From assembly GCA_039034155.1 (NCBI GenBank), contig JBCCBI010000287.1:1-7369 (forward strand): 7,369 nt of DNA, in the 5' to 3' direction. How positions within the stretch are numbered: the first letter of the stretch is position 1; the number at the start of each line of letters is the position of its first letter. This document shows positions 1-5,603 of this stretch, in pieces. The notes under the pieces are model-generated. The model had not been told where the DNA came from. It did no database searches and saw nothing but the letters and a program-made list of their open reading frames with translations. The position numbers and the translations under genes were made by a program. The DNA comes from JBCCBI01 sp039034155. Its GTDB lineage: Bacteria; Deinococcota; Deinococci; Deinococcales; Trueperaceae.

Positions 1-263
1 CGCCGATTCCAGCCAGGCGCCGGTCGCGTCTCGAGGGTGTTCAAAATGTGGCGATAAAACAAGAAGGATTACCGCCGTTTGAACAAGCTTGTGAGTACAT
101 CAAAGACAAAGATGACATCACAGCTCGAGAGTTGTTGGAAGTGGGTATAGCCAGTAGCAAAACCAAAGGCAAAGAGCTTATGGCACAACTTAAAAAAGCT
201 GGCTTTTTGGGTAAGTTTGACAAGTCACGTCGGACGACACCGGTGGTTAAGAAGTGGTCATGA
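1..263 (+). CDS. Possible FtsK/SpoIIIE-like DNA translocase, C-terminal end (partial at the window edge)
   Basis: The reading frame is open to the left edge (first full codon at 3) and stops with TGA at 261-263, so this is probably the C-terminus of a longer protein. The last ~60 residues (from about PPFEQACEYI) form a small helical domain with the layout of the winged-helix gamma domain at the end of FtsK/SpoIIIE translocases: a helix, then ITARELLEVGIASS, a helix KGKELMAQLKKAGFLG, then a basic wing (KFDKSRRTTPVVKKW). In FtsK this domain reads oriented DNA sites and steers the motor. The segment before it (RRRSR) is basic and linker-like. A GTG at 48 preceded by GAGGG could start a free-standing 71-residue winged-helix protein instead. 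No motor domain is visible, so the family call is by resemblance only. The ACTGGTC-repeat spacer follows directly, which suits a DNA-binding product. Confidence 0.5.
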   Translation, partial: PIPARRRSRLEGVQNVAIKQEGLPPFEQACEYIKDKDDITARELLEVGIASSKTKGKELMAQLKKAGFLGKFDKSRRTTPVVKKWS

Positions 264-404
264 GCAAGTCTCGGGCTGGTCCGGGACTGGTCAGAACTGT
301 ATTTTCTGACCAGTTGTTAGTATTTATCATTCGTGTCTCAGACTGGTCGGGCCAGTGGTGACCAGTCTGAGACTAGTGCACGGTCCAGTGTCAGAAAGGG
401 GAAT
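264..404. repeat. Palindromic ACTGGTC repeat cluster in the intergenic spacer
   Basis: This spacer holds two perfect inverted repeats. The first has 11-bp arms (286-296 and 304-314, ACTGGTCAGAA and its complement, 7-nt loop). The second has 14-bp arms (335-348 and 360-373, GTCTCAGACTGGTC and its complement, 11-nt loop). The heptamer ACTGGTC or its complement occurs at 286, 308, 342 and 360. Near-copies are GCTGGTC at 276-282 and GGTCCAGT at 382-389. Neither hairpin is followed by a T-run, so they are not ordinary intrinsic terminators. Such clusters usually bind a protein: an operator for the downstream operon, a partition (centromere) site, a translocase or transfer recognition site, or iterons of an origin. 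AT-rich sequence between the hairpins (315-331) could hold a promoter, but I see no convincing -35/-10 pair. Confidence 0.75.
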
Positions 405-1031
405 ATGGCAGCAAACACACCACTCAATTTAGACGAGCTCGTTGATTGGACCGAAGCGCGGCGCGAGGGGCAGCTACTTGGCGTTGAAGGGCTTATCACC
501 GAAGGGTGCAAACACCCCTATCACGTTGATATTGATGGCAAGGGGAGCTGGCAAGTTTGGCACTATTTAATGGGTGACAAAACTAAAGTTATTGCCCGAG
601 GTGGTAGCAATAATATCGCCGCCGCACAGCGCCAAGCTACCCTCAAAGCCATCGAAAAAATATCGGGTCTAAAAGCCTATGTGTCTAAGCAATCTGATGG
701 ACAACTCGAGGTTCAACCGGGTGAGCAGATACATCTCGAGCCAAGCACTGGACACAAAACATTACGCATGTATGCAGCCGTCACCACACTAGTACTTTGG
801 GTGATACTTGGCAGCTTTTACATGCTTAAGTACCGTCCATTAGTTGGGACAATCATCATTGGCGCGTTGACTGTTGGGCTAACTATTGCTCATCAAATAA
901 TTAAATCTTGGGCGTTGGGGGCAAGTAACACGGATAAGCTTAACAAACAAGAAAAAGCCAAAGCTATCAGGAAAGAGCTTGCTATTAAGAAAAGCCCTCA
1001 ACAAGGCAGAAGACTTGTTAGAGCACGCTAA
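405..1031 (+). CDS. Two-TM membrane protein of unknown function
   Basis: This is a 208-residue protein that I do not recognise. I chose the ATG at 405 because AGGGG lies just upstream (398-402). An in-frame GTG at 333 would translate through the repeat cluster and lacks a ribosome binding site. Residues 1-118 look cytosolic; a compact stretch around 35-90 (HPYHVDIDGKGSWQVWHYL, then a helix AAAQRQATLKAIEKI) could be a small alpha/beta domain. Two hydrophobic segments follow at about 122-141 and 145-166, then a strongly basic tail (residues 178-208, many K/R) that should stay inside the cell by the positive-inside rule. The stop TAA overlaps the next gene's ATG by one base (TAATG), so the two are probably translationally coupled. 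It may anchor a complex with its neighbours at the inner membrane. Confidence 0.75.
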   Translation: MAANTPLNLDELVDWTEARREGQLLGVEGLITEGCKHPYHVDIDGKGSWQVWHYLMGDKTKVIARGGSNNIAAAQRQATLKAIEKISGLKAYVSKQSDGQLEVQPGEQIHLEPSTGHKTLRMYAAVTTLVLWVILGSFYMLKYRPLVGTIIIGALTVGLTIAHQIIKSWALGASNTDKLNKQEKAKAIRKELAIKKSPQQGRRLVRAR

Positions 1032-1912
1032 TGCCAGAGTTAGATTACTTTGAACCTGGGTTCACCCTATTGCAGGAGCCTGAACAGGTAGCTGATGACC
1101 AACAGCTAGTCGTCATTGATGACGGTCCTCAAGATTTAGAACTGTGTCACGTTGACGCTGGTGATGATGACACAGATGTAATTGACGTTGACTGGCGTCA
1201 TATTCGACAAGTTGACAATGACGCCAGTGACGCAGTGACGCAGGCTGTAGAGGTTTACGAGCCTGCGTTCGTTGATATTGGGTTTAGCCTAGCGCCGGAT
1301 AAGCCACGCAAAAAGAAACCAGAACGCCAACGGCCCACTAAGCAGAAAAAGCAGCCTCACAGTGACTATCAGATGACTCAAGAGGATGAAGAGACGGCAG
1401 CTTACTGGCTCAAGCGGGTGATGAATGAACCTAGCCCGCGTCAGCAGCTAAGCGCTAGCACTCACACTGAAACTAAGCCTATGACTAGCTTCTGGGCAGG
1501 GTTAGCGGCTATTACTGGACTCTCTACTGCCACAGGTCGCCGTAATCGCTCAAACTGGGCACAGGTTGGCACGTGGCATGGATTTGGTAAGGGCTCGAGT
1601 AACTCTGGTGAGCAGTATTGGGACTTCACGTTTAAGAAAAATCCAAACGAGAGTGACGGGCTTTATCACTTGCGGTATTGGTACACCAACACCGTCGCTA
1701 TGTACCTCGGTCAAGAAGAGTGGGACGAAGCAGCCTTTAAGCTTTGGGTTGACGGGTTAAGTGATAGTCAAGTTGCTGCGTTCGCAGATGCTGGTGGAAA
1801 AATCGCTGATGGCGAATGGGACGAGCATCTTGATGAATACGCTGCTGATTTGTTGGACCACACTCGTGACAGTATTGAGTATATGTTTGAGCGCATAGGC
1901 GATACCCTTTGA
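1031..1912 (+). CDS. Soluble acidic/basic protein of unknown function
   Basis: The product has 293 residues and matches no family I recognise. It has three visible parts. Residues 1-90 are very acidic (for example DAGDDDTDVIDVDW at 42-55) and likely disordered. Residues 91-109 are a lysine/arginine-rich patch (KPRKKKPERQRPTKQKKQ) that could bind nucleic acid or act as a flexible linker. Residues ~150-293 form a probably folded domain rich in tryptophan and aromatic residues (WHGFGKG, EQYWDFTF, YHLRYWYTN) ending in acidic helices. The start overlaps the upstream stop (TAATG), with no strong ribosome site of its own. Its TGA overlaps the next TTG start (TTGA). The acidic, basic, folded order suggests a scaffold or an adaptor for DNA or protein, but that is inference. 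Confidence 0.75.
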   Translation: MPELDYFEPGFTLLQEPEQVADDQQLVVIDDGPQDLELCHVDAGDDDTDVIDVDWRHIRQVDNDASDAVTQAVEVYEPAFVDIGFSLAPDKPRKKKPERQRPTKQKKQPHSDYQMTQEDEETAAYWLKRVMNEPSPRQQLSASTHTETKPMTSFWAGLAAITGLSTATGRRNRSNWAQVGTWHGFGKGSSNSGEQYWDFTFKKNPNESDGLYHLRYWYTNTVAMYLGQEEWDEAAFKLWVDGLSDSQVAAFADAGGKIADGEWDEHLDEYAADLLDHTRDSIEYMFERIGDTL

Positions 1913-2166
1913 CACCGCCGCCTACCGTAGATGTTGACCTAACCGCAGCTGTTGAGAGCGCCGCTGCGGCCTTTGAAAGGTTAGGGCTATGGGTCTGGTC
2001 ACAAGCAGTTACAGATACGCCGCCCCTGCCTTTTTGGTACATCACGGCCATTGTACTGATGGCTATCTCATTCCAAAAAAAGCGCCAGATTAGATTTCTC
2101 TACATGGCACGGTTAGTTGTTGGAGCGTTTTTAGTTGTGGTGGCGACGGCAGCCTATTTCTTATAA
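1909..2166 (+). CDS. Small two-TM membrane protein
   Basis: An 85-residue protein starting at TTG 1909, which overlaps the previous stop by four bases (TTGA). AGGCG lies about 8 nt upstream, which supports this rare start together with coupling. The N-terminus (PPPTVDVDLTAAVESAAAAF) is a short amphipathic helix. Two hydrophobic segments follow at about 42-55 (PFWYITAIVLMAISF) and 65-84, separated by a basic loop (QKKRQIRF) that should face the cytoplasm. The protein ends almost directly after the second segment. I do not recognise the family. As last gene of the rightward group it ends only a few bases before the oppositely oriented SRP RNA. Confidence 0.65.
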   Translation: MTPPPTVDVDLTAAVESAAAAFERLGLWVWSQAVTDTPPLPFWYITAIVLMAISFQKKRQIRFLYMARLVVGAFLVVVATAAYFL

Positions 2167-2168
2167 AA

Positions 2169-2262
2169 ATCCACCAACAGCGTCACCTGATAATCACCCC
2201 TTAAGGCTGCTTCTTCCGACCTGACCTGGTTCGGGGGTTACCACCGCGCTGTTGGTGGAAGT
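2169..2262 (-). ncRNA. ffs: Bacterial small SRP RNA (4.5S-type)
   Basis: Read on the minus strand, the segment contains the conserved SRP domain IV: ACCAGGTCAG followed by GTCGGAAGAAGCAGCC, with the GGAA tetraloop and the asymmetric-loop bases that bind Ffh. The molecule closes with a perfect 12-bp stem (2247-2258 with 2171-2182, CCACCAACAGCG and its complement). An inner ACCCC/GGGGT helix lies below the domain IV hairpin. There is no Alu domain, as expected for the short form. ATTTTT follows the closing stem on the minus strand, so the stem can also act as the terminator. The RNA works with Ffh and FtsY to bring ribosomes making membrane proteins to the inner membrane. The exact 5' end is approximate, and I could not find a convincing promoter in 2263-2394. 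Confidence 0.93.
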
Positions 2263-2311
2263 TGAAGTCTAACACATCAGACTTTGGGCTTGGTTGCTTA
2301 GATACACCTTA

Positions 2312-2357
2312 GCTTTAGGAGCTTGATAAGCGGTGTAACTCTTTGTGTACAACGGCA
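2312..2357 (-). pseudogene. Decayed 3'-end copy of the 84-codon gene at 3231-3485
   Basis: Bases 2312-2355 align without gaps to 3228-3271 with 36 of 44 identical. On the minus strand in the matching frame this copy reads EAYAVVHKELHRLSSS then TAA. The intact gene ends GEYTVAHKELQYLSSP then TAA, so the reading frame and stop are preserved. A TAA stands directly upstream of the fragment, so no complete gene remains. The substitutions keep HKEL and LSS, which suggests the copy was once under protein-level selection. It lies between the DUF551 gene and the SRP RNA and is most simply the remnant of a tandem or segmental duplication. Confidence 0.6.
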
Positions 2358-2394
2358 TAAGCTTCTTAGTTAGGTGGCGCTAGCGTAGTCTGGC

Positions 2395-2697
2395 TCATGT
2401 TGGCGATGGTGGCAGATCAATCCAGTGCGTAACCTTATCTTGCCCCCACATACTCACAAACTCGTAACCCTCAAGGTGGCCAATAAGTTCATACCAACCC
2501 TCGTACATGTAATTGATTCCTGTTTCGGGGTCTAAACGCCCGTGAAAACCGTCATACATATCTTCATCGGTTATGGGTACTGACAAACTAGCTATCCATT
2601 TACCCCTAACCCATTCTGTGCCATCCCAAACCAACTTAGGCTGATTGCTTTCAGGTAGTTGGTCCTTGATGGATATTGGGTTGCTAAAGGCGGTCAC
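2395..2697 (-). CDS. DUF551-like phage protein
   Basis: The 100-residue product has the two signatures of DUF551 proteins: a start-proximal ISIKDQLPES (family form: ISVKDRLPE) and a C-terminal VTHWIDLPPSP (family form: VTHWMPLPEPP). Between them lie a tryptophan-rich strand region and an acidic stretch. DUF551 proteins are short and common in phages and prophages; their function is unknown. The start is a GTG whose bases overlap the upstream TGA (GTGA, 2694-2697), so translation is probably coupled to the 151-codon gene. It is not followed by a clear terminator. The family call rests on the two end motifs. Confidence 0.75.
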   Translation of the reverse strand: MTAFSNPISIKDQLPESNQPKLVWDGTEWVRGKWIASLSVPITDEDMYDGFHGRLDPETGINYMYEGWYELIGHLEGYEFVSMWGQDKVTHWIDLPPSPT

Positions 2698-3149
2698 TCG
2701 GATACCCCAATATCTACCACACCATCCGTAAGAGCGAGCATCCCGCCAGATGCAACCAGTTCCTCTACGGTTCTGCCTTGGTAAACTGCAGAACCAGCAA
2801 ACGCCGCCTCAAAACCGTCATACCTAACGTCTAAAACACGCGATTTGACATAGTGCTTTAGTGCCGTTACGGCTTGGCGTTTTGCTGCCAAGATTGATTT
2901 AGAAGGGGTCTTTTGTGGCAATACAGGGTAATGCTTTCTAAACTGTGTATTACCAAACTCCCATTGCATAATCACAAAGTCTTGACCATTTTGATAAAGA
3001 AACGCGTAGTGGGTCACAGCGCCGCCAGCATTTTCAATCATTGCCACAACTTCTTGCAAGATGGTTTCTGGGTTTTGCTTACCGGTTTTGTAGTAGTTCA
3101 TGTCCTCTGCGTAGAGCGTTTCATCCATGATTTTTCTGTTACCTTTCAT
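2694..3149 (-). CDS. Phage-type hypothetical protein
   Basis: A 151-residue protein resembling a class of phage hypothetical proteins that combine an AGGAVTHYAF-like opening, a KRQAVTALKHYVKSR helix and a FEAAFAGSAVYQGRTVEEL ending. I know no function for them. It has no membrane segment or catalytic motif that I can identify. The start could be ATG 3149 (weak GTGAG upstream) or ATG 3128, which begins MDETLYAED; I kept the longer form. It overlaps the DUF551 gene by four bases (GTGA), which points to a two-gene unit. A possible promoter lies just upstream (3173-3199). Confidence 0.7.
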   Translation of the reverse strand: MKGNRKIMDETLYAEDMNYYKTGKQNPETILQEVVAMIENAGGAVTHYAFLYQNGQDFVIMQWEFGNTQFRKHYPVLPQKTPSKSILAAKRQAVTALKHYVKSRVLDVRYDGFEAAFAGSAVYQGRTVEELVASGGMLALTDGVVDIGVSE

Positions 3150-3172
3150 GATATTGGCTCACTAAAAAATTA

Positions 3173-3199
3173 ATCATACTAGCGTTGTTGTTTGCTCAA
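3173..3199 (-). promoter_or_regulatory. Candidate sigma70 promoter for the 151-codon/DUF551 pair
   Basis: On the minus strand TTGAGC (3194-3199) and TATGAT (3173-3178) are separated by 15 bp, followed by an AT-rich stretch and the ATG at 3149. The -10 box is good (5 of 6). The -35 box matches 4 of 6 and the spacer is 2 bp shorter than ideal. The gap between the 84-codon gene and this gene is a sensible place for a promoter. Confidence 0.3.
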
Positions 3200-3230
3200 C
3201 ATCTTGCTTAAATGCTTGAGCGCTTTGGCT

Positions 3231-3485
3231 TTAAGGGCTTGATAAGTACTGCAACTCTTTGTGTGCAACCGTGTATTCACCTTCTGGATCAACCGAAATA
3301 GCAAATAGATGATTACTGTTGTTGACCTTGATGACGACATCAACAAAAGTGATGATAGTGTCGCCCTCTTCATAAGAGACAATAAATCGGCTGAGACGTA
3401 AGTTTTCCCAATTGGTATCAACTACATCAAGTGTGGCTCGAGCGTTTTGGATGTGCTCGAGGATTTGTGCGTGGTCGTCAAACAC
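3231..3485 (-). CDS. Small hypothetical protein (84 aa)
   Basis: I do not recognise this protein. It starts at GTG 3485, with AGGTG about 8 nt upstream. It opens with an alpha-helical stretch (DDHAQILEHIQNARATLDVV) and continues with alternating hydrophobic strands (LSRFIVSYEEGDTIITFVDV, then HLFAISVDPEGEYTVAH), which suggests a compact helix plus beta-sheet fold. No signal peptide or membrane segment is seen. It begins just past the candidate terminator of the rtcB operon and therefore needs its own promoter or readthrough. Its last 16 codons have a decayed relative at 2312-2357, so the gene was present at least twice in this element's history. Confidence 0.7.
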   Translation of the reverse strand: MFDDHAQILEHIQNARATLDVVDTNWENLRLSRFIVSYEEGDTIITFVDVVIKVNNSNHLFAISVDPEGEYTVAHKELQYLSSP

Positions 3486-3516
3486 TTGTTACACCTAACT
3501 TACAAACTGAGTAGCG

Positions 3517-3540
3517 AAAAAAATTCTCATACATTGAGAA
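3517..3540 (-). terminator. Candidate intrinsic terminator after rtcB
   Basis: On the minus strand, 5 nt beyond the rtcB stop, a 6-bp stem (TTCTCA with TGAGAA, 5-nt loop ATGTA) is followed at once by seven T residues. The stem is short and AT-rich, so termination may be partial. Confidence 0.6.
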
Positions 3541-3545
3541 CAGCC

Positions 3546-4730
3546 TTAATCTTTATATGGATCAAACTCATTCTTACCCGCCATAATCACACCAAAAGGG
3601 TGCAGGGTGTGCAAGATTTCAATGGTACCTTTGTGCTCCTCAAGCACATCAGGCAGACGGCGATAAGCTTGTGGTGCTTCGTCTAAGTCACCACCAACAA
3701 GCGTCACATTTTTATCGGCTAGCCACTTATCCCATTCATCTTGCTGAACCTTAGGCTCTTGTAAAAGCTTGCCCGTTTTACGATGTCGCTTGCCTTTAGC
3801 TTCTCTACGCGACATGACGCGCCCCGCACCATGAACCGTCGAGTACAGCGCGTTTTGGCTTTCTTCTGACTCAACACCTTTCAGGATTACAGCATCGTCC
3901 CCCATAGAACCGCCAACAAACCCTAGTTGGTTGGGGAAGGCAGGTGTAGCACCTTTGCGGACAACCCACATATCAACGCCGTTGTGAGTTTCTCGCCAGC
4001 AATAGTTGTGATGGTTGTGGACGCTTAAGGTAATGTCGCCACCAATGATGTTACGCACTTGTTCAATAACCCACTCACGTCCAGCGTAAGCATACATGCC
4101 ACCTAACTCAATGCCCGCAAGATAGCCACGTCCTAAGTCACTATCAGCCTCAATGAGAGCAGGTGGAGACATCATATTGTCTTTGGCACCAACAGCTTTT
4201 AGGTATTGGGTGGTGATTTTGTGTCCTAACCCTCTCGAGCCAAAGTGAACACCTATCCATACAAAGCCGTCATCATCAAAGAACAAATCAACGTAGTGAT
4301 TACCACTACCAACTGTACCTAGCTGATCGCGAGCTAGTTCTTTAAGGTGGGCTACATCAGCTTGTGTCCACAAGTCGCTATCAAATAAGTCATGATCTAC
4401 TTTTGTATCATTAGCACGTCCTACACCAAAGCTTACGACTTTGGTGATGTCTTCAAGGATGGTGTTTGTGTCTTTGTGAACGTCTTCAAAGCGTGTATCA
4501 AGACGTACTGCCATGTTGCCGCAAGCAATATCGAACCCAATGCCACTAATGGAGATGTGGTCCGTGTAGCCAACAACGCCACCAATAGGGTGGCCGTAAC
4601 CCAAGTGCCCATCTGCACATAAAACACCTGCTGTTGCTGAGCCGGTGTTGAGGCAGGTTGATAGTTGATCTAGGGTTTTGTCGTCATGCTGGCCATAGAT
4701 AACGTTTGCTGTTTTAAGAGTTTCTGTCAT
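3546..4730 (-). CDS. rtcB: RtcB-family RNA 3'-phosphate/5'-OH ligase
   Basis: RtcB joins RNA 2',3'-cyclic-phosphate or 3'-phosphate ends to 5'-OH ends using GTP and Mn2+, through a histidine-GMP intermediate. The 394-residue length is close to E. coli RtcB (408). Family motifs are in order: ADGHLGYGHPIGG (39-51), GFDIACGN with metal ligand C70 (65-72), GTVGSGNHYVDL with N144 and H145 (138-149), HFGSRGLGH with H162 (162-170), HNHHNY (238-243), RKGATPA (258-264), GSMGDDAVILKG (274-285) and VHGAGRVMSR (299-308), where H300 is the expected guanylylated residue. All ligand positions I can place are intact, so the enzyme should be active. GGGGGTG lies 8 nt before the ATG, and the gap to the 77-codon gene is 17 nt. 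No archease or RtcA gene is in the window. In mobile elements RtcB may repair tRNA cut by host nucleases (inference). Confidence 0.96.
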   Translation of the reverse strand: MTETLKTANVIYGQHDDKTLDQLSTCLNTGSATAGVLCADGHLGYGHPIGGVVGYTDHISISGIGFDIACGNMAVRLDTRFEDVHKDTNTILEDITKVVSFGVGRANDTKVDHDLFDSDLWTQADVAHLKELARDQLGTVGSGNHYVDLFFDDDGFVWIGVHFGSRGLGHKITTQYLKAVGAKDNMMSPPALIEADSDLGRGYLAGIELGGMYAYAGREWVIEQVRNIIGGDITLSVHNHHNYCWRETHNGVDMWVVRKGATPAFPNQLGFVGGSMGDDAVILKGVESEESQNALYSTVHGAGRVMSRREAKGKRHRKTGKLLQEPKVQQDEWDKWLADKNVTLVGGDLDEAPQAYRRLPDVLEEHKGTIEILHTLHPFGVIMAGKNEFDPYKD

Positions 4731-4747
4731 TTACGTTGCACCCCCTA

Positions 4748-4981
4748 TTACCTTTGCAACTTTTGGTTAATTTGATCCCAACGCTTTTTAAACTCACTAC
4801 GGCGCTTCTCAAACTCTGCCCGTCGTTGCGCTTTTGCCAACTTTTCCTCTTCTGTCTCGCCAAAGCTTTCATTCATAGCCTGTTCAAAGATGACCATGGT
4901 CTTAATTAAGGGGCGTAATGGCGATCTTTTGGGAAGCTTATTGAGGACACGTTCAAAAAATCCTGTAGTACGGCTAGACAT
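4748..4981 (-). CDS. Small charged helical protein (77 aa)
   Basis: Not a family I recognise. The N-terminal half is basic and proline-containing (FFERVLNKLPKRSPLRPLIK). The C-terminal half is a long, highly charged helix (EEEKLAKAQRRAEFEKRRSE) that would form a coiled coil or bind nucleic acid or ribosomes. The ATG at 4981 has AGGTG 7 nt upstream (4989-4993), which overlaps the stop codon of the 32-codon gene before it. The gap to rtcB downstream is 17 nt, so it is almost certainly co-expressed with rtcB and could be an accessory to it (inference). Confidence 0.7.
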   Translation of the reverse strand: MSSRTTGFFERVLNKLPKRSPLRPLIKTMVIFEQAMNESFGETEEEKLAKAQRRAEFEKRRSEFKKRWDQINQKLQR

Positions 4982-4992
4982 CTCTTTTCACC

Positions 4993-5091
4993 TCACCTAG
5001 AACCAATGCTGAGGAGGGTCAACCCTGACCGCTTATCTAAGCTGGTATTTTGTATATCCTTCACATCAGGAAAAACAGCTTTAATTTCCAT
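4993..5091 (-). CDS. Very small gene (32 codons) in the rtcB operon
   Basis: This 32-codon frame fills most of what would otherwise be a 111-nt gap between the 72- and 77-codon genes. Its ATG follows the upstream TAA after a single base (TAATATG). AGGCG lies about 8 nt upstream, and its TGA sits inside the ribosome binding site of the next gene. The peptide begins MEIKAVFPDVKDI and ends LTLLSIGSR, so it is soluble and mixed in character. The snug fit, a start with a ribosome site and spacing like its neighbours suggest a real gene rather than chance. A small hairpin (GGTCA/TGACC, 5017-5030) lies within it and might modulate translation of the next gene. No function can be assigned. Confidence 0.5.
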   Translation of the reverse strand: MEIKAVFPDVKDIQNTSLDKRSGLTLLSIGSR

Positions 5092-5092
5092 A

Positions 5093-5311
5093 TTAACCAC
5101 GCCTATACGAATCAGCTAACTCTTGCATCTCTCTTTTATGAGCCCTCTCAGCTTCCGCATGAAATATTCCCGCCAACACAACAAAGCAAATAAACATGAA
5201 CAAGCTATTCCATTGCACGGGGCCGTCAAAAAGAGACGAATTAAAAGATACTGAGCACGGCACCGCTAAGAATACGTTTAAAGTAGTTAAAGTAAACCAA
5301 AAATAAAACAC
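5093..5311 (-). CDS. Small two-TM membrane protein (72 aa)
   Basis: The start is GTG 5311 with AGGAG 7 nt upstream (5319-5323); that site overlaps the stop of the preceding IF2_N gene. Residues 3-19 (aromatic and hydrophobic) could be a signal anchor or first membrane segment. Residues 35-51 (NSLFMFICFVVLAGIFH) are a clear membrane helix. A charged amphipathic tail follows (EAERAHKREMQELADSYRRG), probably cytoplasmic. The family is not recognised. Tight spacing on both sides places it within the dnaB-rtcB transcription block. Confidence 0.65.
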   Translation of the reverse strand: MFYFWFTLTTLNVFLAVPCSVSFNSSLFDGPVQWNSLFMFICFVVLAGIFHAEAERAHKREMQELADSYRRG

Positions 5312-5321
5312 TATCTATCTC

Positions 5322-5603
5322 CTAGCCTGCATATTTAGTTTTTACAACCTCGCGCACATGATCCACAATCTCAGGATCAGCTAGTACGTTCGTGTGATGT
5401 GTGTACTCATAGTGCTCAAGCTCATGCAGCAAATCCAAAAACTCTTTACTGCTAATGCCTACTTGTCTTGCAGCCTCATATACCCGAATCTTGTCCTGTG
5501 GTGCAGCTTCAACTAATGGCATGTCTTGCTCCTCTCTCAATGTCTCTAACTCTGTTTTTAGTTGTTGGTTTTCTGCAAGAAGTGCATTCAAGTGCTCGAG
5601 CAA
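5322..5603 (-). CDS. Coiled coil plus IF2_N-domain protein
   Basis: Residues 38-87 match the IF2_N domain found at the N-terminus of translation initiation factor IF-2: KIRVYEAARQVGISSKEFL is nearly the family consensus (KIRVYELAKELGVSSKELL). In IF-2 this small helical domain is an accessory segment; here it stands alone, with no GTPase part. With the TTG start at 5603, residues 5-26 form a leucine-zipper-like coil with the 3-4 spacing L5, L8, N12, L15, L19, L22, so the protein may dimerise. However, ATG 5522 has an ideal AGGAG six bases upstream (5529-5533), while the TTG has no clear site. A 66-residue product lacking the coil is therefore an equally good model. The 5' part overlaps the HTH-like gene in another frame. 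A role in binding the ribosome or IF-2's partners is inference. Confidence 0.65.
   Translation of the reverse strand: MLEHLNALLAENQQLKTELETLREEQDMPLVEAAPQDKIRVYEAARQVGISSKEFLDLLHELEHYEYTHHTNVLADPEIVDHVREVVKTKYAG

Noticed and set aside
333..404. N-terminal extension of the two-TM protein to GTG 333
   Set aside because: It runs through the 14-bp inverted repeat and has no ribosome site, whereas ATG 405 has a good one.
1737..2051. 104-codon minus-strand frame
   Set aside because: It lies antisense to two tightly coupled rightward genes and has low-complexity T/Q/H composition.
3179..3421. 80-codon minus-strand frame
   Set aside because: It overlaps the 84-codon gene, which has a ribosome site and a more protein-like composition; this frame is rich in S, L and K and looks like a shadow.
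5017..5030. GGTCA/TGACC hairpin as a terminator
   Set aside because: The stem is only 5 bp, no T-run follows on either strand, and it lies inside the operon.
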